A stretch of 7,210 nt of DNA from an uncultured Ruminococcus sp. (GCA_902783755.1 CACZSC010000265.1:1-7210); one strand, 5' to 3'; shown: positions 1 to 5,735, counted from the first letter of the stretch. Notes: generated by a model from the letters alone, not told the origin. Numbers and translations: made by a program.

Positions 1-14
1 CTGTCTGCTAATAT

Positions 15-87
15 TCCTCCATAGCTCAGTCGGTAGAGCACCTGACTGTTAATCAGGGTGTCACTGGTTCGAGTCCAGTTGGGGGAG
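15..87 (+). tRNA. tRNA-Asn (anticodon GTT)
   Basis: A complete 73-nt cloverleaf. The 7-bp acceptor stem pairs 15-21 with 80-86 (one T-G wobble), with discriminator G at 87. The D arm, a 5-bp anticodon stem (42-46 with 53-57 region) and the T arm with GGTTCGAGTCC are all present. The anticodon GTT at 48-50 reads asparagine codons. The 3' CCA is not encoded (the genome reads CTA after the discriminator), so a CCA-adding enzyme must finish it. It is the first of three tandem tRNAs; the cluster promoter must lie to the left of the window. Confidence 0.96.
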
Positions 88-91
88 CTAC

Positions 92-196
92 GATAGCCGC
101 TTCTTTTCCGCACCTCTAGCTCAGTTGGTAGAGCAACTGACTCTTAATCAGTGGGCCCAGGGTTCGAGTCCCTGGAGGTGCATCGGAGCGGCTATC
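92..196 (+). repeat. Inverted repeat bracketing tRNA-Lys (possible processing stem)
   Basis: GATAGCCGCTTC at 92-103, in the Asn-Lys spacer, is complementary to GGAGCGGCTATC at 185-196, in the Lys-Ala spacer. Ten pairs are perfect, then come one T-G wobble and a further C-G pair. In the polycistronic precursor RNA these arms could pair across the folded tRNA-Lys, leaving about 6 nt on the 5' side and 2 nt plus the discriminator on the 3' side. The complementarity is seen directly; a role in precursor folding or RNase processing is inferred. Confidence 0.6.
110..182 (+). tRNA. tRNA-Lys (anticodon CTT)
   Basis: A complete 73-nt cloverleaf. The acceptor stem GCACCTC (110-116) pairs perfectly with GAGGTGC (175-181), with discriminator A at 182. 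The anticodon loop CTCTTAA at 141-147 carries CTT at 143-145, which reads the lysine codon AAG. No CCA is encoded. It lies 22 nt after tRNA-Asn and 21 nt before tRNA-Ala, and the two spacers are complementary to each other (see the inverted repeat at 92-196). Confidence 0.96.
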
Positions 197-203
197 ATAA
201 AAC

Positions 204-276
204 GGGGCATTAGCGCAGTTGGGAGCGCACAACACTGGCAGTGTTGGGGTCACGGGTTCGAGTCCCGTATGCTCCA
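204..276 (+). tRNA. tRNA-Ala (anticodon GGC)
   Basis: A complete 73-nt cloverleaf. The acceptor stem GGGGCAT (204-210) pairs with ATGCTCC (269-275), with discriminator A at 276. The third pair is G3-T70, the G3:U70 wobble that is the known identity element for alanyl-tRNA synthetase. The anticodon loop CTGGCAG (235-241) has GGC at 237-239, which reads GCC and GCT. No CCA is encoded. It is the last gene of the cluster, followed at once by a terminator. Confidence 0.96.
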
Positions 277-284
277 GAAAACAG

Positions 285-312
285 AAAACACTTCAGAAAT
301 GAAGTGTTTTTT
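285..312 (+). terminator. Intrinsic terminator of the tRNA cluster
   Basis: The arms AAAACACTTCA (285-295) and TGAAGTGTTTT (300-310) form an 11-bp stem closed by a GAAA loop of the stable GNRA class, and the T run continues to 312. It starts 9 nt after tRNA-Ala and is placed to end the cluster transcript. Confidence 0.9.
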
Positions 313-315
313 GAT

Positions 316-352
316 TTAAAAAGAAGAGGCTCACACGGTCTGTGTGAGCCTT
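316..352 (-). terminator. Leftward intrinsic terminator after the truncated response regulator
   Basis: On the - strand GGCTCACAC (350-342) pairs with GTGTGAGCC (336-328), a 9-bp stem with a 5-nt loop, extended by one A-T pair. It is followed by CTTCTTTTT going left to about 316. It begins about 20 nt past the stop of the truncated response regulator at 373. The two terminators at 285-352 sit back to back and separate converging transcripts. Confidence 0.8.
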
Positions 353-372
353 ATATCGTTGGTTGGGAATAA

Positions 373-609
373 TCATCCTATCTTGGACAGCTGCGCCGCG
401 TACTTGGCCCTGATCTTTTTCAGTACGGTGATCCCGTCCATTCCCGGCATCATTATGTCCAGGACCGCAGCGCCGTAGCTGCCGAGTTCCAGATATGACA
501 GGGCATCCTCGCCGTTGTACACGGCATCCACCGAATAGTTGTTCTTTTCGAAAATCTTGACAATAGCTTTTGAGAGGGCCTTCTCGTCCTCGGCAAGCAG
601 AATACGCAT
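373..609 (-). pseudogene. Truncated response regulator (partial receiver domain only)
   Basis: The 78-aa product begins as a normal two-component receiver domain. It has the acidic pocket E7-D8 after the first beta strand, the phospho-acceptor D51 in LDIMMPGMDG, and the third helix VLKKIRAK at about 62-69. It then ends in YAAQLSKIG and a TGA stop. An intact receiver is about 120 residues, so the conserved Thr/Ser of strand 4, the Lys of strand 5 and the last helix are missing, as is any output domain. Without the strand-5 Lys it is unlikely to work as a normal phosphoswitch. The front is well kept: AGGAGG at 618-623 lies 8 nt before the ATG, with a TATAAT upstream. Nothing resembling the lost half remains between the stop and the terminator, which suggests a deletion. 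It could be a short expressed protein, but a decayed OmpR-type regulator is more likely. No histidine kinase lies nearby. Confidence 0.7.
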
Positions 610-633
610 CTTGAAAACCTCCTGTTTTCCAGG

Positions 634-639
634 ATTATA
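634..639 (-). promoter_or_regulatory. Possible -10 box for the truncated response regulator
   Basis: A perfect TATAAT on the - strand would start transcription near 627, giving a leader of about 18 nt that holds the AGGAGG. There is no convincing -35 at the usual spacing. A TTGACC at 668-673 is 28 bp away, which is too far. The assignment therefore rests on the -10 alone. Confidence 0.4.
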
Positions 640-671
640 ATGTCTGAACCTTAACTGTGCTTTAAATGGTC

Positions 672-700
672 AAAAAACGTCGGGATATTTCTCGGACCGT
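672..700 (-). terminator. Weak candidate terminator after the four-gene set
   Basis: On the - strand ACGGTC (700-695) can pair with GACGT (681-677) with one bulged G, followed by six T residues (677-672). The stem is only five pairs, with a long loop, so this is a weak candidate. It is placed just after the stop codon at 703, where the end of the transcript would be expected. Confidence 0.3.
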
Positions 701-702
701 AG

Positions 703-1608
703 TCAGAGTGACTCCAGCCTTTGCGCCAGATCCTCAGCGAGCTTCATATAATATCCGTATCTCTCGTCTTCACGGTTGCCGTACCGGTTGCCGAGCATGA
801 TCCATTCGCAGTATTCGTGGAATATGAAATAGTCGAGGACATGGCGGTATTCGTCAAACGGTATGCCGTGCTTTTTAACGAGATTGTCGTAATAGTATCC
901 GACTGCGAAGGATTTGTCTTCATCGGACATGAAAAAATATGAGTCCGGGTCGTTCCGCCCGTGGGCGATAAGACGCGCGAAAGGGCCGGGATAGGGAAGG
1001 ATCCCCGCATATTCCCAGTCTGTTATCACAGCTCTTTCCTCATTAATTATAAGATTTATCGGGAGCAGATCCTCATGGCAGACTGTCCGCGGCGTTTCCC
1101 TGTAGATGTCCGTGAACTTGCTGTAGGTTCTTTCGAGAAGCTCCGAACCCAGATACTTTCCGTCTTCAGCGATGGCTGCCAGAGCGCGGTCCATTGATAC
1201 ACATGTATCGTACATATCCTCGCGCTGCCAGAACTCATCCTGCATACGGGTCAGCGCATCAAGGGCCTTTGTCAGTTTTTCTCGGCTGCAAATCCGGAGA
1301 TCAGTGCCGGGGCAGTATTCTGTTAGGAAGTATTCGCTTTCACCAAATATGCACGACCCCAGCAGAGCCGGGACATAGGGCTTGCCGGAGGGAAAATATG
1401 CCCTGTACGCCTTCAGCTCATACGCTTTGGCCTGTTTTAGGACGGATTTTTCTTTTCCGTCGTCGACGAGCCATACGGCATATTCGGATCCGTCTTCATC
1501 AGAAGTGAATGCCTTGACGGACTCCCCGGAGATGCCGGGGCGTCCCAGAACGGTCAGGATCTCAATGAGTTCAGCCTTGCTTGGTATTTTTCTATCTACC
1601 ATTATCAT
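703..1608 (-). CDS. APH/choline-kinase-like phosphotransferase
   Basis: A 301-aa protein of the protein-kinase-like phosphotransferase family (aminoglycoside, choline, homoserine and similar small-molecule kinases). The Brenner-type catalytic motif HxDxxxxN is complete at H178-D180-N185 (HEDLLPIN), and the metal-binding DFG-equivalent is D197 in ITDWE. K58 in SVLKQAKAYE is a candidate for the ATP-contacting lysine of the N-lobe. The C-terminal third is rich in Tyr, Phe and Trp, as in the substrate-binding helices of this family. The fold is clear but the substrate is not: choline, a sugar, glycerate or another alcohol are all possible, and nothing shows antibiotic resistance. The start lies one base after the stop of the HD gene (TGA-T-ATG) and has no Shine-Dalgarno, so translation probably depends on reinitiation. 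A second ATG two codons in (1602) is an alternative. Last gene of the leftward four-gene set. Confidence 0.88.
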   Translation of the reverse strand: MIMVDRKIPSKAELIEILTVLGRPGISGESVKAFTSDEDGSEYAVWLVDDGKEKSVLKQAKAYELKAYRAYFPSGKPYVPALLGSCIFGESEYFLTEYCPGTDLRICSREKLTKALDALTRMQDEFWQREDMYDTCVSMDRALAAIAEDGKYLGSELLERTYSKFTDIYRETPRTVCHEDLLPINLIINEERAVITDWEYAGILPYPGPFARLIAHGRNDPDSYFFMSDEDKSFAVGYYYDNLVKKHGIPFDEYRHVLDYFIFHEYCEWIMLGNRYGNREDERYGYYMKLAEDLAQRLESL

Positions 1609-1609
1609 A

Positions 1610-2260
1610 TCAAATTACAGCTGTGCTGGATCTCAGCTGTGCTGTGAGTTTTTCATAGAAAGCGATGTAGAACGACAGCCGTTCTTTCCACATCTCTTCA
1701 GCTGCATCCGTTCCCATCGGCATCGACAGCAGGTCTCGGAGTTTTTCAAGTCTTTTTCCGGTGAACTCGAGCTTTCCTTCGTAAGTCATGTGAATGAAGT
1801 CTTCTTTTGCCAGCACCTCGTGTATCCGGTACGCGTCGAACCGGTCGATGTTGTCCGCGTCTCCCACTGTTACGGCGAAGGGCGTCCTTTTCCCTGGAAA
1901 GTCTGCTTTGTCGTCCACATGGATCGCGATCCCGTAGCAGATGTCTTCTATCCTGTCAGCGGCCATGCCAAGACCTTTGAGAAATGGACGGGCGATCTGA
2001 GCGGAACGTCTTCCGTGTTCCAGCCACCCGTTCTCGCCGAATTCCTCGCAGTACGCGATGTCGTGGAGAAGGCAGGCTATCACCATTTCCGTTTCATCGA
2101 AGCCTTCTTTCTTCGCGATCTCACGTCCGATATTGGCGACCCGGTATGAGTGCTCTAGACGGTAGGATCCGGCTGGCGGATTCGACTTGAAGTAGGGGCT
2201 TTCGCTGAGTTTTCTTCTGAGGAAGTCCTCTGTCATTTTGATTCTTTCTTCGTTCATCAT
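1610..2260 (-). CDS. HD-domain metal-dependent phosphohydrolase
   Basis: A 216-aa protein from the ATG at 2260; an in-frame GTG at 2263 would add one residue. The HD-superfamily metal ligands are in order (numbered from the GTG): H38 in LEHSYRVA, H67-D68 in LLHDIA, H83 in LEHG, H115 in IAIHVDD and D135 in VGDADNID. This is an intact active-site set, so a hydrolase acting on a phosphate ester or nucleotide is likely; the substrate is unknown. It lacks any GAD/GYP output motif or RelA synthetase domain, which argues against cyclic-di-GMP or (p)ppGpp enzymes of the large types. The TGA stop of the upstream dehydrogenase gene is part of this gene's Shine-Dalgarno, and its own stop is one base before the kinase gene. 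Third gene of the four-gene set. Confidence 0.88.
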   Translation of the reverse strand: MMNEERIKMTEDFLRRKLSESPYFKSNPPAGSYRLEHSYRVANIGREIAKKEGFDETEMVIACLLHDIAYCEEFGENGWLEHGRRSAQIARPFLKGLGMAADRIEDICYGIAIHVDDKADFPGKRTPFAVTVGDADNIDRFDAYRIHEVLAKEDFIHMTYEGKLEFTGKRLEKLRDLLSMPMGTDAAEEMWKERLSFYIAFYEKLTAQLRSSTAVI

Positions 2261-2267
2261 CACGTTT

Positions 2268-2272
2268 CCTCA
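2268..2272 (-). promoter_or_regulatory. Ribosome binding site overlapping a stop codon
   Basis: TGAGG on the - strand carries both the TGA stop of the dehydrogenase gene (2272-2270) and the GAGG ribosome binding site of the HD gene. The spacing is 7 nt to the ATG at 2260 but only 4 nt to the GTG at 2263, which favours the ATG. The overlap couples translation of the two genes. Confidence 0.7.
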
Positions 2273-3232
2273 AACTCTGTACTTGCCTTTGCCTGTTTCT
2301 ATGTATGATTCGATGTTTTCCTCGAGCATATCCATGAGTCTGCACCGTGCCTCGTATGATGTCCAGGCGCAGTGTGGAGTGATTATGCAGTTGTCGCACC
2401 CGAGAAGGGGATTGTCGGGAAGCGCAGGTTCTGCGGCAAGAACATCCACGCCGCATCCCCTTATCTTTCCGGATTTGAGCGCTTCCGCCACGTCATGCTC
2501 ATTGAACACAGCTCCCCGGGAAGTGTTGATGAGACATACGCCGTCCTTCATTTTTGAGATTAGAGACGAGTTCACGAGCTCTCTGGTCTGATCAGTGAGG
2601 GGACAGTGGAACGAAATATAGTCGGAATTCGAAATAAGGAGTTCAGGCATGCAGAAAGTGACGCCATTTTCCGATCCTTCGGTCCTTGAGCGGCTGGTGG
2701 CAAGCACTTTCATGCCAAGGGCCCTGCATATGGCGGCGAATCTGGTCCCGATCTGACCGTATCCGTAGATACCCATTGTCTTTCCGGCCAGTTCCTCGAA
2801 CCTGAACTGTGGATAGAAGAATCCTGGGACGCCTGTCCACTGTCCGTTTCTCGCCATATCTTGGTAGTTCCTTATGTCAAAAGCGAGTGAGATCAGGAGC
2901 ATGAGGGCGGTCTGGGCAACGGAATCCGTTGAGTATCCCGGAATATTGCAGACCTCTATTCCTCGCTTCCGGCATTCGCTGACATCGATCATGTCATAAC
3001 CTGTGCCCATGGCGCTGATGAGCTTCAGCTTCCTGGCTCTGTCGAGCACATTCTTGTCGATCTTAATCCTGTTGGTAAAGACAAAATCCGAATCTTCCAG
3101 TGATTCAGCCACCATGTCCTGAGGGAGCTTGTCGAAAACTTCGATGTCGCAGTTTTTTTCAAACAAAGACCAGGAAAGATCCCCGGGATTCACTGCAAAT
3201 CCGTCGGTGACAGTCAGTTTGTATTTCTTCAT
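2270..3232 (-). CDS. D-isomer-specific 2-hydroxyacid dehydrogenase (glycerate dehydrogenase-like)
   Basis: At 320 aa it has the normal length for the family, which reduces 2-keto acids such as hydroxypyruvate to D-2-hydroxy acids with NAD(P)H. The Rossmann motif GxGxxG is at G157-G159-G162 (GYGQIG). The catalytic triad is complete: R239 in NTSRG, E268 in AAEP and H287 in TPHCAW. The N-terminal stretch DGFAVNPGDLSW resembles bacterial glycerate dehydrogenase/hydroxypyruvate reductase (HprA), hence the call, but substrate assignment inside this family is unreliable. The strand after GYGQIG ends VLATSRSR, with no Asp where NAD-specific members usually have one; Ser-Arg there hints at NADPH use. 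AAAGGA at 3240-3245 lies 7 nt before the ATG, which overlaps the upstream stop (ATGA). Second gene of the four-gene set. Confidence 0.9.
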   Translation of the reverse strand: MKKYKLTVTDGFAVNPGDLSWSLFEKNCDIEVFDKLPQDMVAESLEDSDFVFTNRIKIDKNVLDRARKLKLISAMGTGYDMIDVSECRKRGIEVCNIPGYSTDSVAQTALMLLISLAFDIRNYQDMARNGQWTGVPGFFYPQFRFEELAGKTMGIYGYGQIGTRFAAICRALGMKVLATSRSRTEGSENGVTFCMPELLISNSDYISFHCPLTDQTRELVNSSLISKMKDGVCLINTSRGAVFNEHDVAEALKSGKIRGCGVDVLAAEPALPDNPLLGCDNCIITPHCAWTSYEARCRLMDMLEENIESYIETGKGKYRV

Positions 3233-4119
3233 CTGTATATCCTTTCACCGTCGTGGGCGAATATCCCGAACCCTCGGCCCATGATGCCGCCGTTGTTCCT
3301 GAGATATTCCGCCAGCCTTTTCTGTAGCCCTGTTTCTTTGGGCAGGTCATCGCTGTATTCCTTGTGGACCCTTCCGAATATTCGCCAGAGATCCCTGGGG
3401 TTCTTCGCCTCCTCGGCCGCGATTATATCGAAATTGTCCATGAAAGCCAGTATGTTAGAGGAGGGATCCATGAATTCGCGGTTTTTCGGCCAGATTATCC
3501 AAGTACTGCATACGAAAACCTGAAGTCCGGTGCATCCGAAGTATTCATAGGCTTTTCTGAAAGATGCCGCAACATCGTCCGGGCGCAGTCCGCCGTCCTC
3601 GGGAATGTGGATGTTTATGACCCTGTCCCCAGGCTTCACCCAGAGACCGTATTTGTTCCAGCATAAGTTCAGGGGATAATCGATGACTTCGAATTCAAGA
3701 CGCACCAGCCTTACCAGCTCATTCGTGAAGAAGCGTGAGATCCAGTCCAGCTGGTCCCTTATCCCTATGACGCCGTAATTCTTTTCGTTTGACTTCGACC
3801 ACACGGTTATCTCCTTCATGGAGTCGAAATATATCCGGTCTTCCAGGCCTCTTGAGCGGTACAGGTCATAGCTGTCAAGTGCCAGGAGCAGATATATGCT
3901 CATCTGGGAAAGATCCTCGTTGTGACCGAGGGCGTGTATCAGCCTGTCGTGCTTCTCACGGCTCTTCAGATCCCTCTGTATGTCAAGGTAGAGCTCTGCC
4001 TTGTCGGTCACGATCTCGTTGATGACCGGGAGAGCGCACTCGAGATATTCCACGGGAAGTGATATCCCGTCGGCCAGCCACCTGAGCCTTGCGTCTGTAT
4101 ATGATTTGATGTCGGGCAT
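3229..4119 (-). CDS. Acyltransferase-like protein with GNAT_C-type C-terminal domain
   Basis: A 296-aa soluble protein, recognised by its C-terminal half as the GNAT-like C-terminal domain family found in many Clostridia. The supporting blocks are RLVRLEFEV (137-145), RVINIHIPEDGGL (166-178), an acidic-aromatic helix ASFRKAYEYF (185-194), FVCSTWIIWP (202-211) and SNILAFMDNF (221-230). The N-terminal half is mostly helical and fits the companion N-terminal domain of these proteins. Members are annotated as acyltransferase-domain proteins by fold similarity; no substrate is known to me, so the function is unproven. A strong AAGGAGG at 4126-4132 lies 6 nt before the ATG. It is the first gene of the four-gene set, and its stop overlaps the next start by 4 bases. 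Its promoter is not obvious because a terminator lies only about 25 bases upstream. Confidence 0.75.
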   Translation of the reverse strand: MPDIKSYTDARLRWLADGISLPVEYLECALPVINEIVTDKAELYLDIQRDLKSREKHDRLIHALGHNEDLSQMSIYLLLALDSYDLYRSRGLEDRIYFDSMKEITVWSKSNEKNYGVIGIRDQLDWISRFFTNELVRLVRLEFEVIDYPLNLCWNKYGLWVKPGDRVINIHIPEDGGLRPDDVAASFRKAYEYFGCTGLQVFVCSTWIIWPKNREFMDPSSNILAFMDNFDIIAAEEAKNPRDLWRIFGRVHKEYSDDLPKETGLQKRLAEYLRNNGGIMGRGFGIFAHDGERIYR

Positions 4120-4130
4120 GATCTGCCTCC

Positions 4131-4146
4131 TTCTGTATATGCAGAA
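4131..4146. repeat. Imperfect palindrome between terminator and start of the four-gene set
   Basis: TTCTGTATATGCAGAA is a 16-bp dyad with 7 of 8 half-site positions matching. It lies just upstream of the AGGAGG of the GNAT_C gene and touches the terminator's A run. It could be a protein-binding site, but its AT-rich core makes chance a real possibility. Confidence 0.3.
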
Positions 4147-4170
4147 AAAACGGCTAATCAGCCGTTTTTT
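4145..4170 (-). terminator. Terminator hairpin overlapping the stop codon of the CorC-like gene
   Basis: AAAAAACGGCT (4145-4155) and AGCCGTTTTTT (4160-4170) form an 11-bp stem with a 4-nt loop. Read on the - strand it has an A run before and a T run after the GC core, a standard intrinsic terminator. The last codons of the CorC-like gene (K-T-A-D-stop) lie inside the right arm and loop, so the coding end doubles as the terminator. It lies between that gene and the four-gene set transcribed in the same direction. Confidence 0.85.
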
Positions 4171-5521
4171 CGTCCTCAGTCTCGTCTGAGTCCTCTTCTT
4201 TTATGACTTTTATCACGGCGTCGGATATCTGGTGATCCTCAACCTTGTAAACGGAGATGTGGAATCTGCCTATGTCGAGCTCGATGTCCTGGCTGCCGTC
4301 ATCCGGGATAAGTCCCAGTGTTCCGAACACGAGACCGGTGAAGGTGTCGAATTCGCTCCTGTCTATCTCGATGCCTGTGGCTTCCTCGATATCGTCAAGC
4401 TCTATGTTGCCGGTGATCTGCCATGTGTCATCGGATACGCGGGTGATGACCGGAGTGTCCGGATCAGCGTCAGCATCGTCGACTCCGATATCGCCCATGA
4501 TGCACTCGACAAGGTCGTTCATGGTGACGATGCCCACCATTCCGCCGTACTCGTCAAGCACCACGGCAAGAGTGTTGCCGGTCTTCTTGAAGTTGGCGAA
4601 AAGCACGTCAGCCTTTATTGTGTCCGGTACGAAGTACGGGGGACGCACCGCTTCCTTCATGACGTTTTCCCTGGATTTATCCTCAAGTCTGAAATAGTCC
4701 TTTGCATTGAGTATGCCGATTACGTTATCGGTAGTCTCCTCGCAGATCGGATAAAGGGTGTGACGGATGGAGTGGATCGTCTGGGCCCACTCATCCATGC
4801 TTTCGTCCATCCAGAGAAGGGAGACATCGGTCCTGTGCGTGGCGATCTCGCCCGCAGTCAGGTCGTCGAATTCGAACACGTTCTGGATGAATTCCTTTTC
4901 ATCCACGTCGATGGTGCCGCTCTCGGCACTAGCGTCCACTATGAGCCGTATCTCCTCTTCGCTTGCCTGCTCGTCCTGTTCATTGGGATCGACCCCGAAC
5001 AGACGGAGGATGAGATTGGTGGACACGGTGAGAAGGGAAACGATCGGAAGGAACAGTATTGAAAGCAGTCTCACAGGACCGGAAAGCGCCAGGGCTATCT
5101 TTTCTGGTTTCTTCATCGCCAGCCGTTTCGGCACTAGCTCACCGAAAACGAGGGTGAAATACGAAAGCACGAGAGTAAGTAGAACGACTATGATCGTCCT
5201 CAGGGTGTTTTCAGGGATGGTCCAGCCCGCATTGATGAGGGCCGATGTTATGGGACCTGCAAAACTGTCGGCCGCGAACGCGCTGGCGAGGAATCCCGCA
5301 AGGGTGATGGCGACCTGTATGGTTGATAGGAATCTGGCCGGTTGTTCTTTGATTTTCAGAAGCCTTTTTGCTCTCTTGTCACCGTCTTCGGCGAGTTTCT
5401 GGAGTTTAAGCTCGCTGACGGATATGATGGCGATCTCCGCGCAGGCGAAAACCGCGTTCAGGAATATGAGTATAACTTGTAACAGCAACAACCAGGCTAC
5501 AGAATCAGGGGGAGGTTCCAA
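4154..5521 (-). CDS. CNNM/CBS/CorC_HlyC-type membrane protein (hemolysin C/CorC family)
   Basis: A 455-aa integral membrane protein of the CNNM (DUF21) family, linked to Mg2+/Co2+ or Na+ transport in characterised members. The N-terminal CNNM domain (about 1-175) has hydrophobic segments near 8-30, 65-88, 105-127 and 148-172. It carries the family stretches AEIAIISVSELKLQKLAEDG (28-47) and FGELVPKRLAMKKPEK (126-141). A CBS pair spans about 228-345, ending in LDEYGGMVGIVTMNDLVECI. The CorC_HlyC domain follows at about 355-440, and the tail is acidic. Older names such as hemolysin are misleading. The start is a TTG at 5521: AAAGGA (5530-5535) is 8 nt upstream, the next in-frame Met is residue 136, inside the membrane domain, and the nearby ATG at 5537 is out of use because of an immediate stop. 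It has its own good promoter at 5583-5611, divergent from gpx. Confidence 0.93.
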   Translation of the reverse strand: MEPPPDSVAWLLLLQVILIFLNAVFACAEIAIISVSELKLQKLAEDGDKRAKRLLKIKEQPARFLSTIQVAITLAGFLASAFAADSFAGPITSALINAGWTIPENTLRTIIVVLLTLVLSYFTLVFGELVPKRLAMKKPEKIALALSGPVRLLSILFLPIVSLLTVSTNLILRLFGVDPNEQDEQASEEEIRLIVDASAESGTIDVDEKEFIQNVFEFDDLTAGEIATHRTDVSLLWMDESMDEWAQTIHSIRHTLYPICEETTDNVIGILNAKDYFRLEDKSRENVMKEAVRPPYFVPDTIKADVLFANFKKTGNTLAVVLDEYGGMVGIVTMNDLVECIMGDIGVDDADADPDTPVITRVSDDTWQITGNIELDDIEEATGIEIDRSEFDTFTGLVFGTLGLIPDDGSQDIELDIGRFHISVYKVEDHQISDAVIKVIKEEDSDETEDEKTAD

Positions 5522-5558
5522 TTGAATTATCCTTTCATTTTTGTTTGTTCATATATTC

Positions 5559-5573
5559 TAGGGCATAACCCTA
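5559..5573. repeat. Small inverted repeat in the CorC leader
   Basis: TAGGG and CCCTA flank a 5-nt CATAA centre, just after the predicted transcription start of the CorC-like gene. It could be a short leader hairpin or an operator at the start site. TAGGG also occurs in the spacers of both divergent promoters (5597-5601 on the - strand, 5693-5697 on the + strand). Confidence 0.35.
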
Positions 5574-5582
5574 CAATCTTGA

Positions 5583-5611
5583 ATTATATATCAACAGCCC
5601 TATTTAGTCAA
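5583..5611 (-). promoter_or_regulatory. Promoter of the CorC-like gene
   Basis: On the - strand TTGACT (5611-5606), a 17-bp spacer and a perfect TATAAT (5588-5583) form a strong housekeeping-type promoter. The predicted start near 5576 gives a leader of about 55 nt before the TTG start codon. The left arm of an 8-bp inverted repeat (5601-5608) overlaps the -35 box. Confidence 0.82.
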
Positions 5612-5636
5612 GTGCCGCGCCGTCCCGCACTAAATA
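5601..5636. repeat. 8-bp inverted repeat in the divergent promoter region
   Basis: TATTTAGT (5601-5608) and ACTAAATA (5629-5636) are perfect inverse complements 20 bp apart. The middle is a GC-rich island, itself bounded by AGTGC (5611-5615) and GCACT (5627-5631). The left arm covers part of the CorC -35 box, so binding there could block that promoter. Seen directly; a regulatory role is inferred. Confidence 0.4.
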
Positions 5637-5658
5637 TGTAACATAAATGCAACAATAC

Positions 5659-5672
5659 TTTTTTTAAAAAAA
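5659..5672. promoter_or_regulatory. T7A7 tract, possible UP element of the gpx promoter
   Basis: Seven T followed by seven A lie immediately upstream of the gpx -35 box at 5676. A/T tracts in this position are known to bind the RNA polymerase alpha C-terminal domain and raise promoter strength; here the role is inferred from position. Confidence 0.45.
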
Positions 5673-5675
5673 CTG

Positions 5676-5703
5676 TTGACAAAGAGATAGAATAGGGTAT
5701 AAT
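5676..5703 (+). promoter_or_regulatory. Consensus promoter of the gpx-TSCPD-ohrR operon
   Basis: A perfect TTGACA (5676-5681), a 16-bp spacer and a perfect TATAAT (5698-5703). Transcription should start near 5710, giving a leader of about 26 nt with AAAGGAGG at 5721-5728, 7 nt before the ATG. A promoter this strong, with a dyad on its start site, fits repression-controlled expression. Confidence 0.9.
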
Positions 5704-5722
5704 TTAATTGAACTCAATTAAA
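5703..5722. promoter_or_regulatory. Candidate OhrR operator
   Basis: TTTAATTGA (5703-5711) and TCAATTAAA (5714-5722) form a perfect 9-bp inverted repeat with a 2-bp centre, running from the last base of the -10 box across the predicted start site. The left arm is largely upstream of the start, so an RNA hairpin is unlikely and a DNA operator is favoured. Known OhrR sites are AATT-rich dyads of similar size, and the third gene of this operon is an OhrR. Confidence 0.72.
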
Positions 5723-5735
5723 AGGAGGTAAATCT

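Noticed and set aside
125..319. A 64-codon + strand open frame
   Set aside because: It runs through two tRNA genes and a terminator and cannot be a real protein gene.
703..1608. Possible antibiotic resistance from the aminoglycoside-phosphotransferase-like fold
   Set aside because: The fold is shared by many metabolic kinases, the gene sits in a metabolic-looking set, and nothing in the sequence points to aminoglycosides.
1382..2149. A 255-codon open frame on the + strand
   Set aside because: It is antisense to the HD and kinase genes, which carry full catalytic motifs and good junctions. Its translation shows no recognisable domain.
3233..4140. Three copies of CTGTATAT (3233-3240, 4095-4102, 4133-4140)
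   Set aside because: One lies inside a coding region and the other two just fill the space near ribosome binding sites. The spacing is irregular and the motif AT-rich, so chance is the better explanation.
4232..5525. Long + strand open frames of 276 and 252 codons
   Set aside because: Both are antisense to the CorC-like gene, whose whole domain order is recognisable. They are shadows of its codon use.
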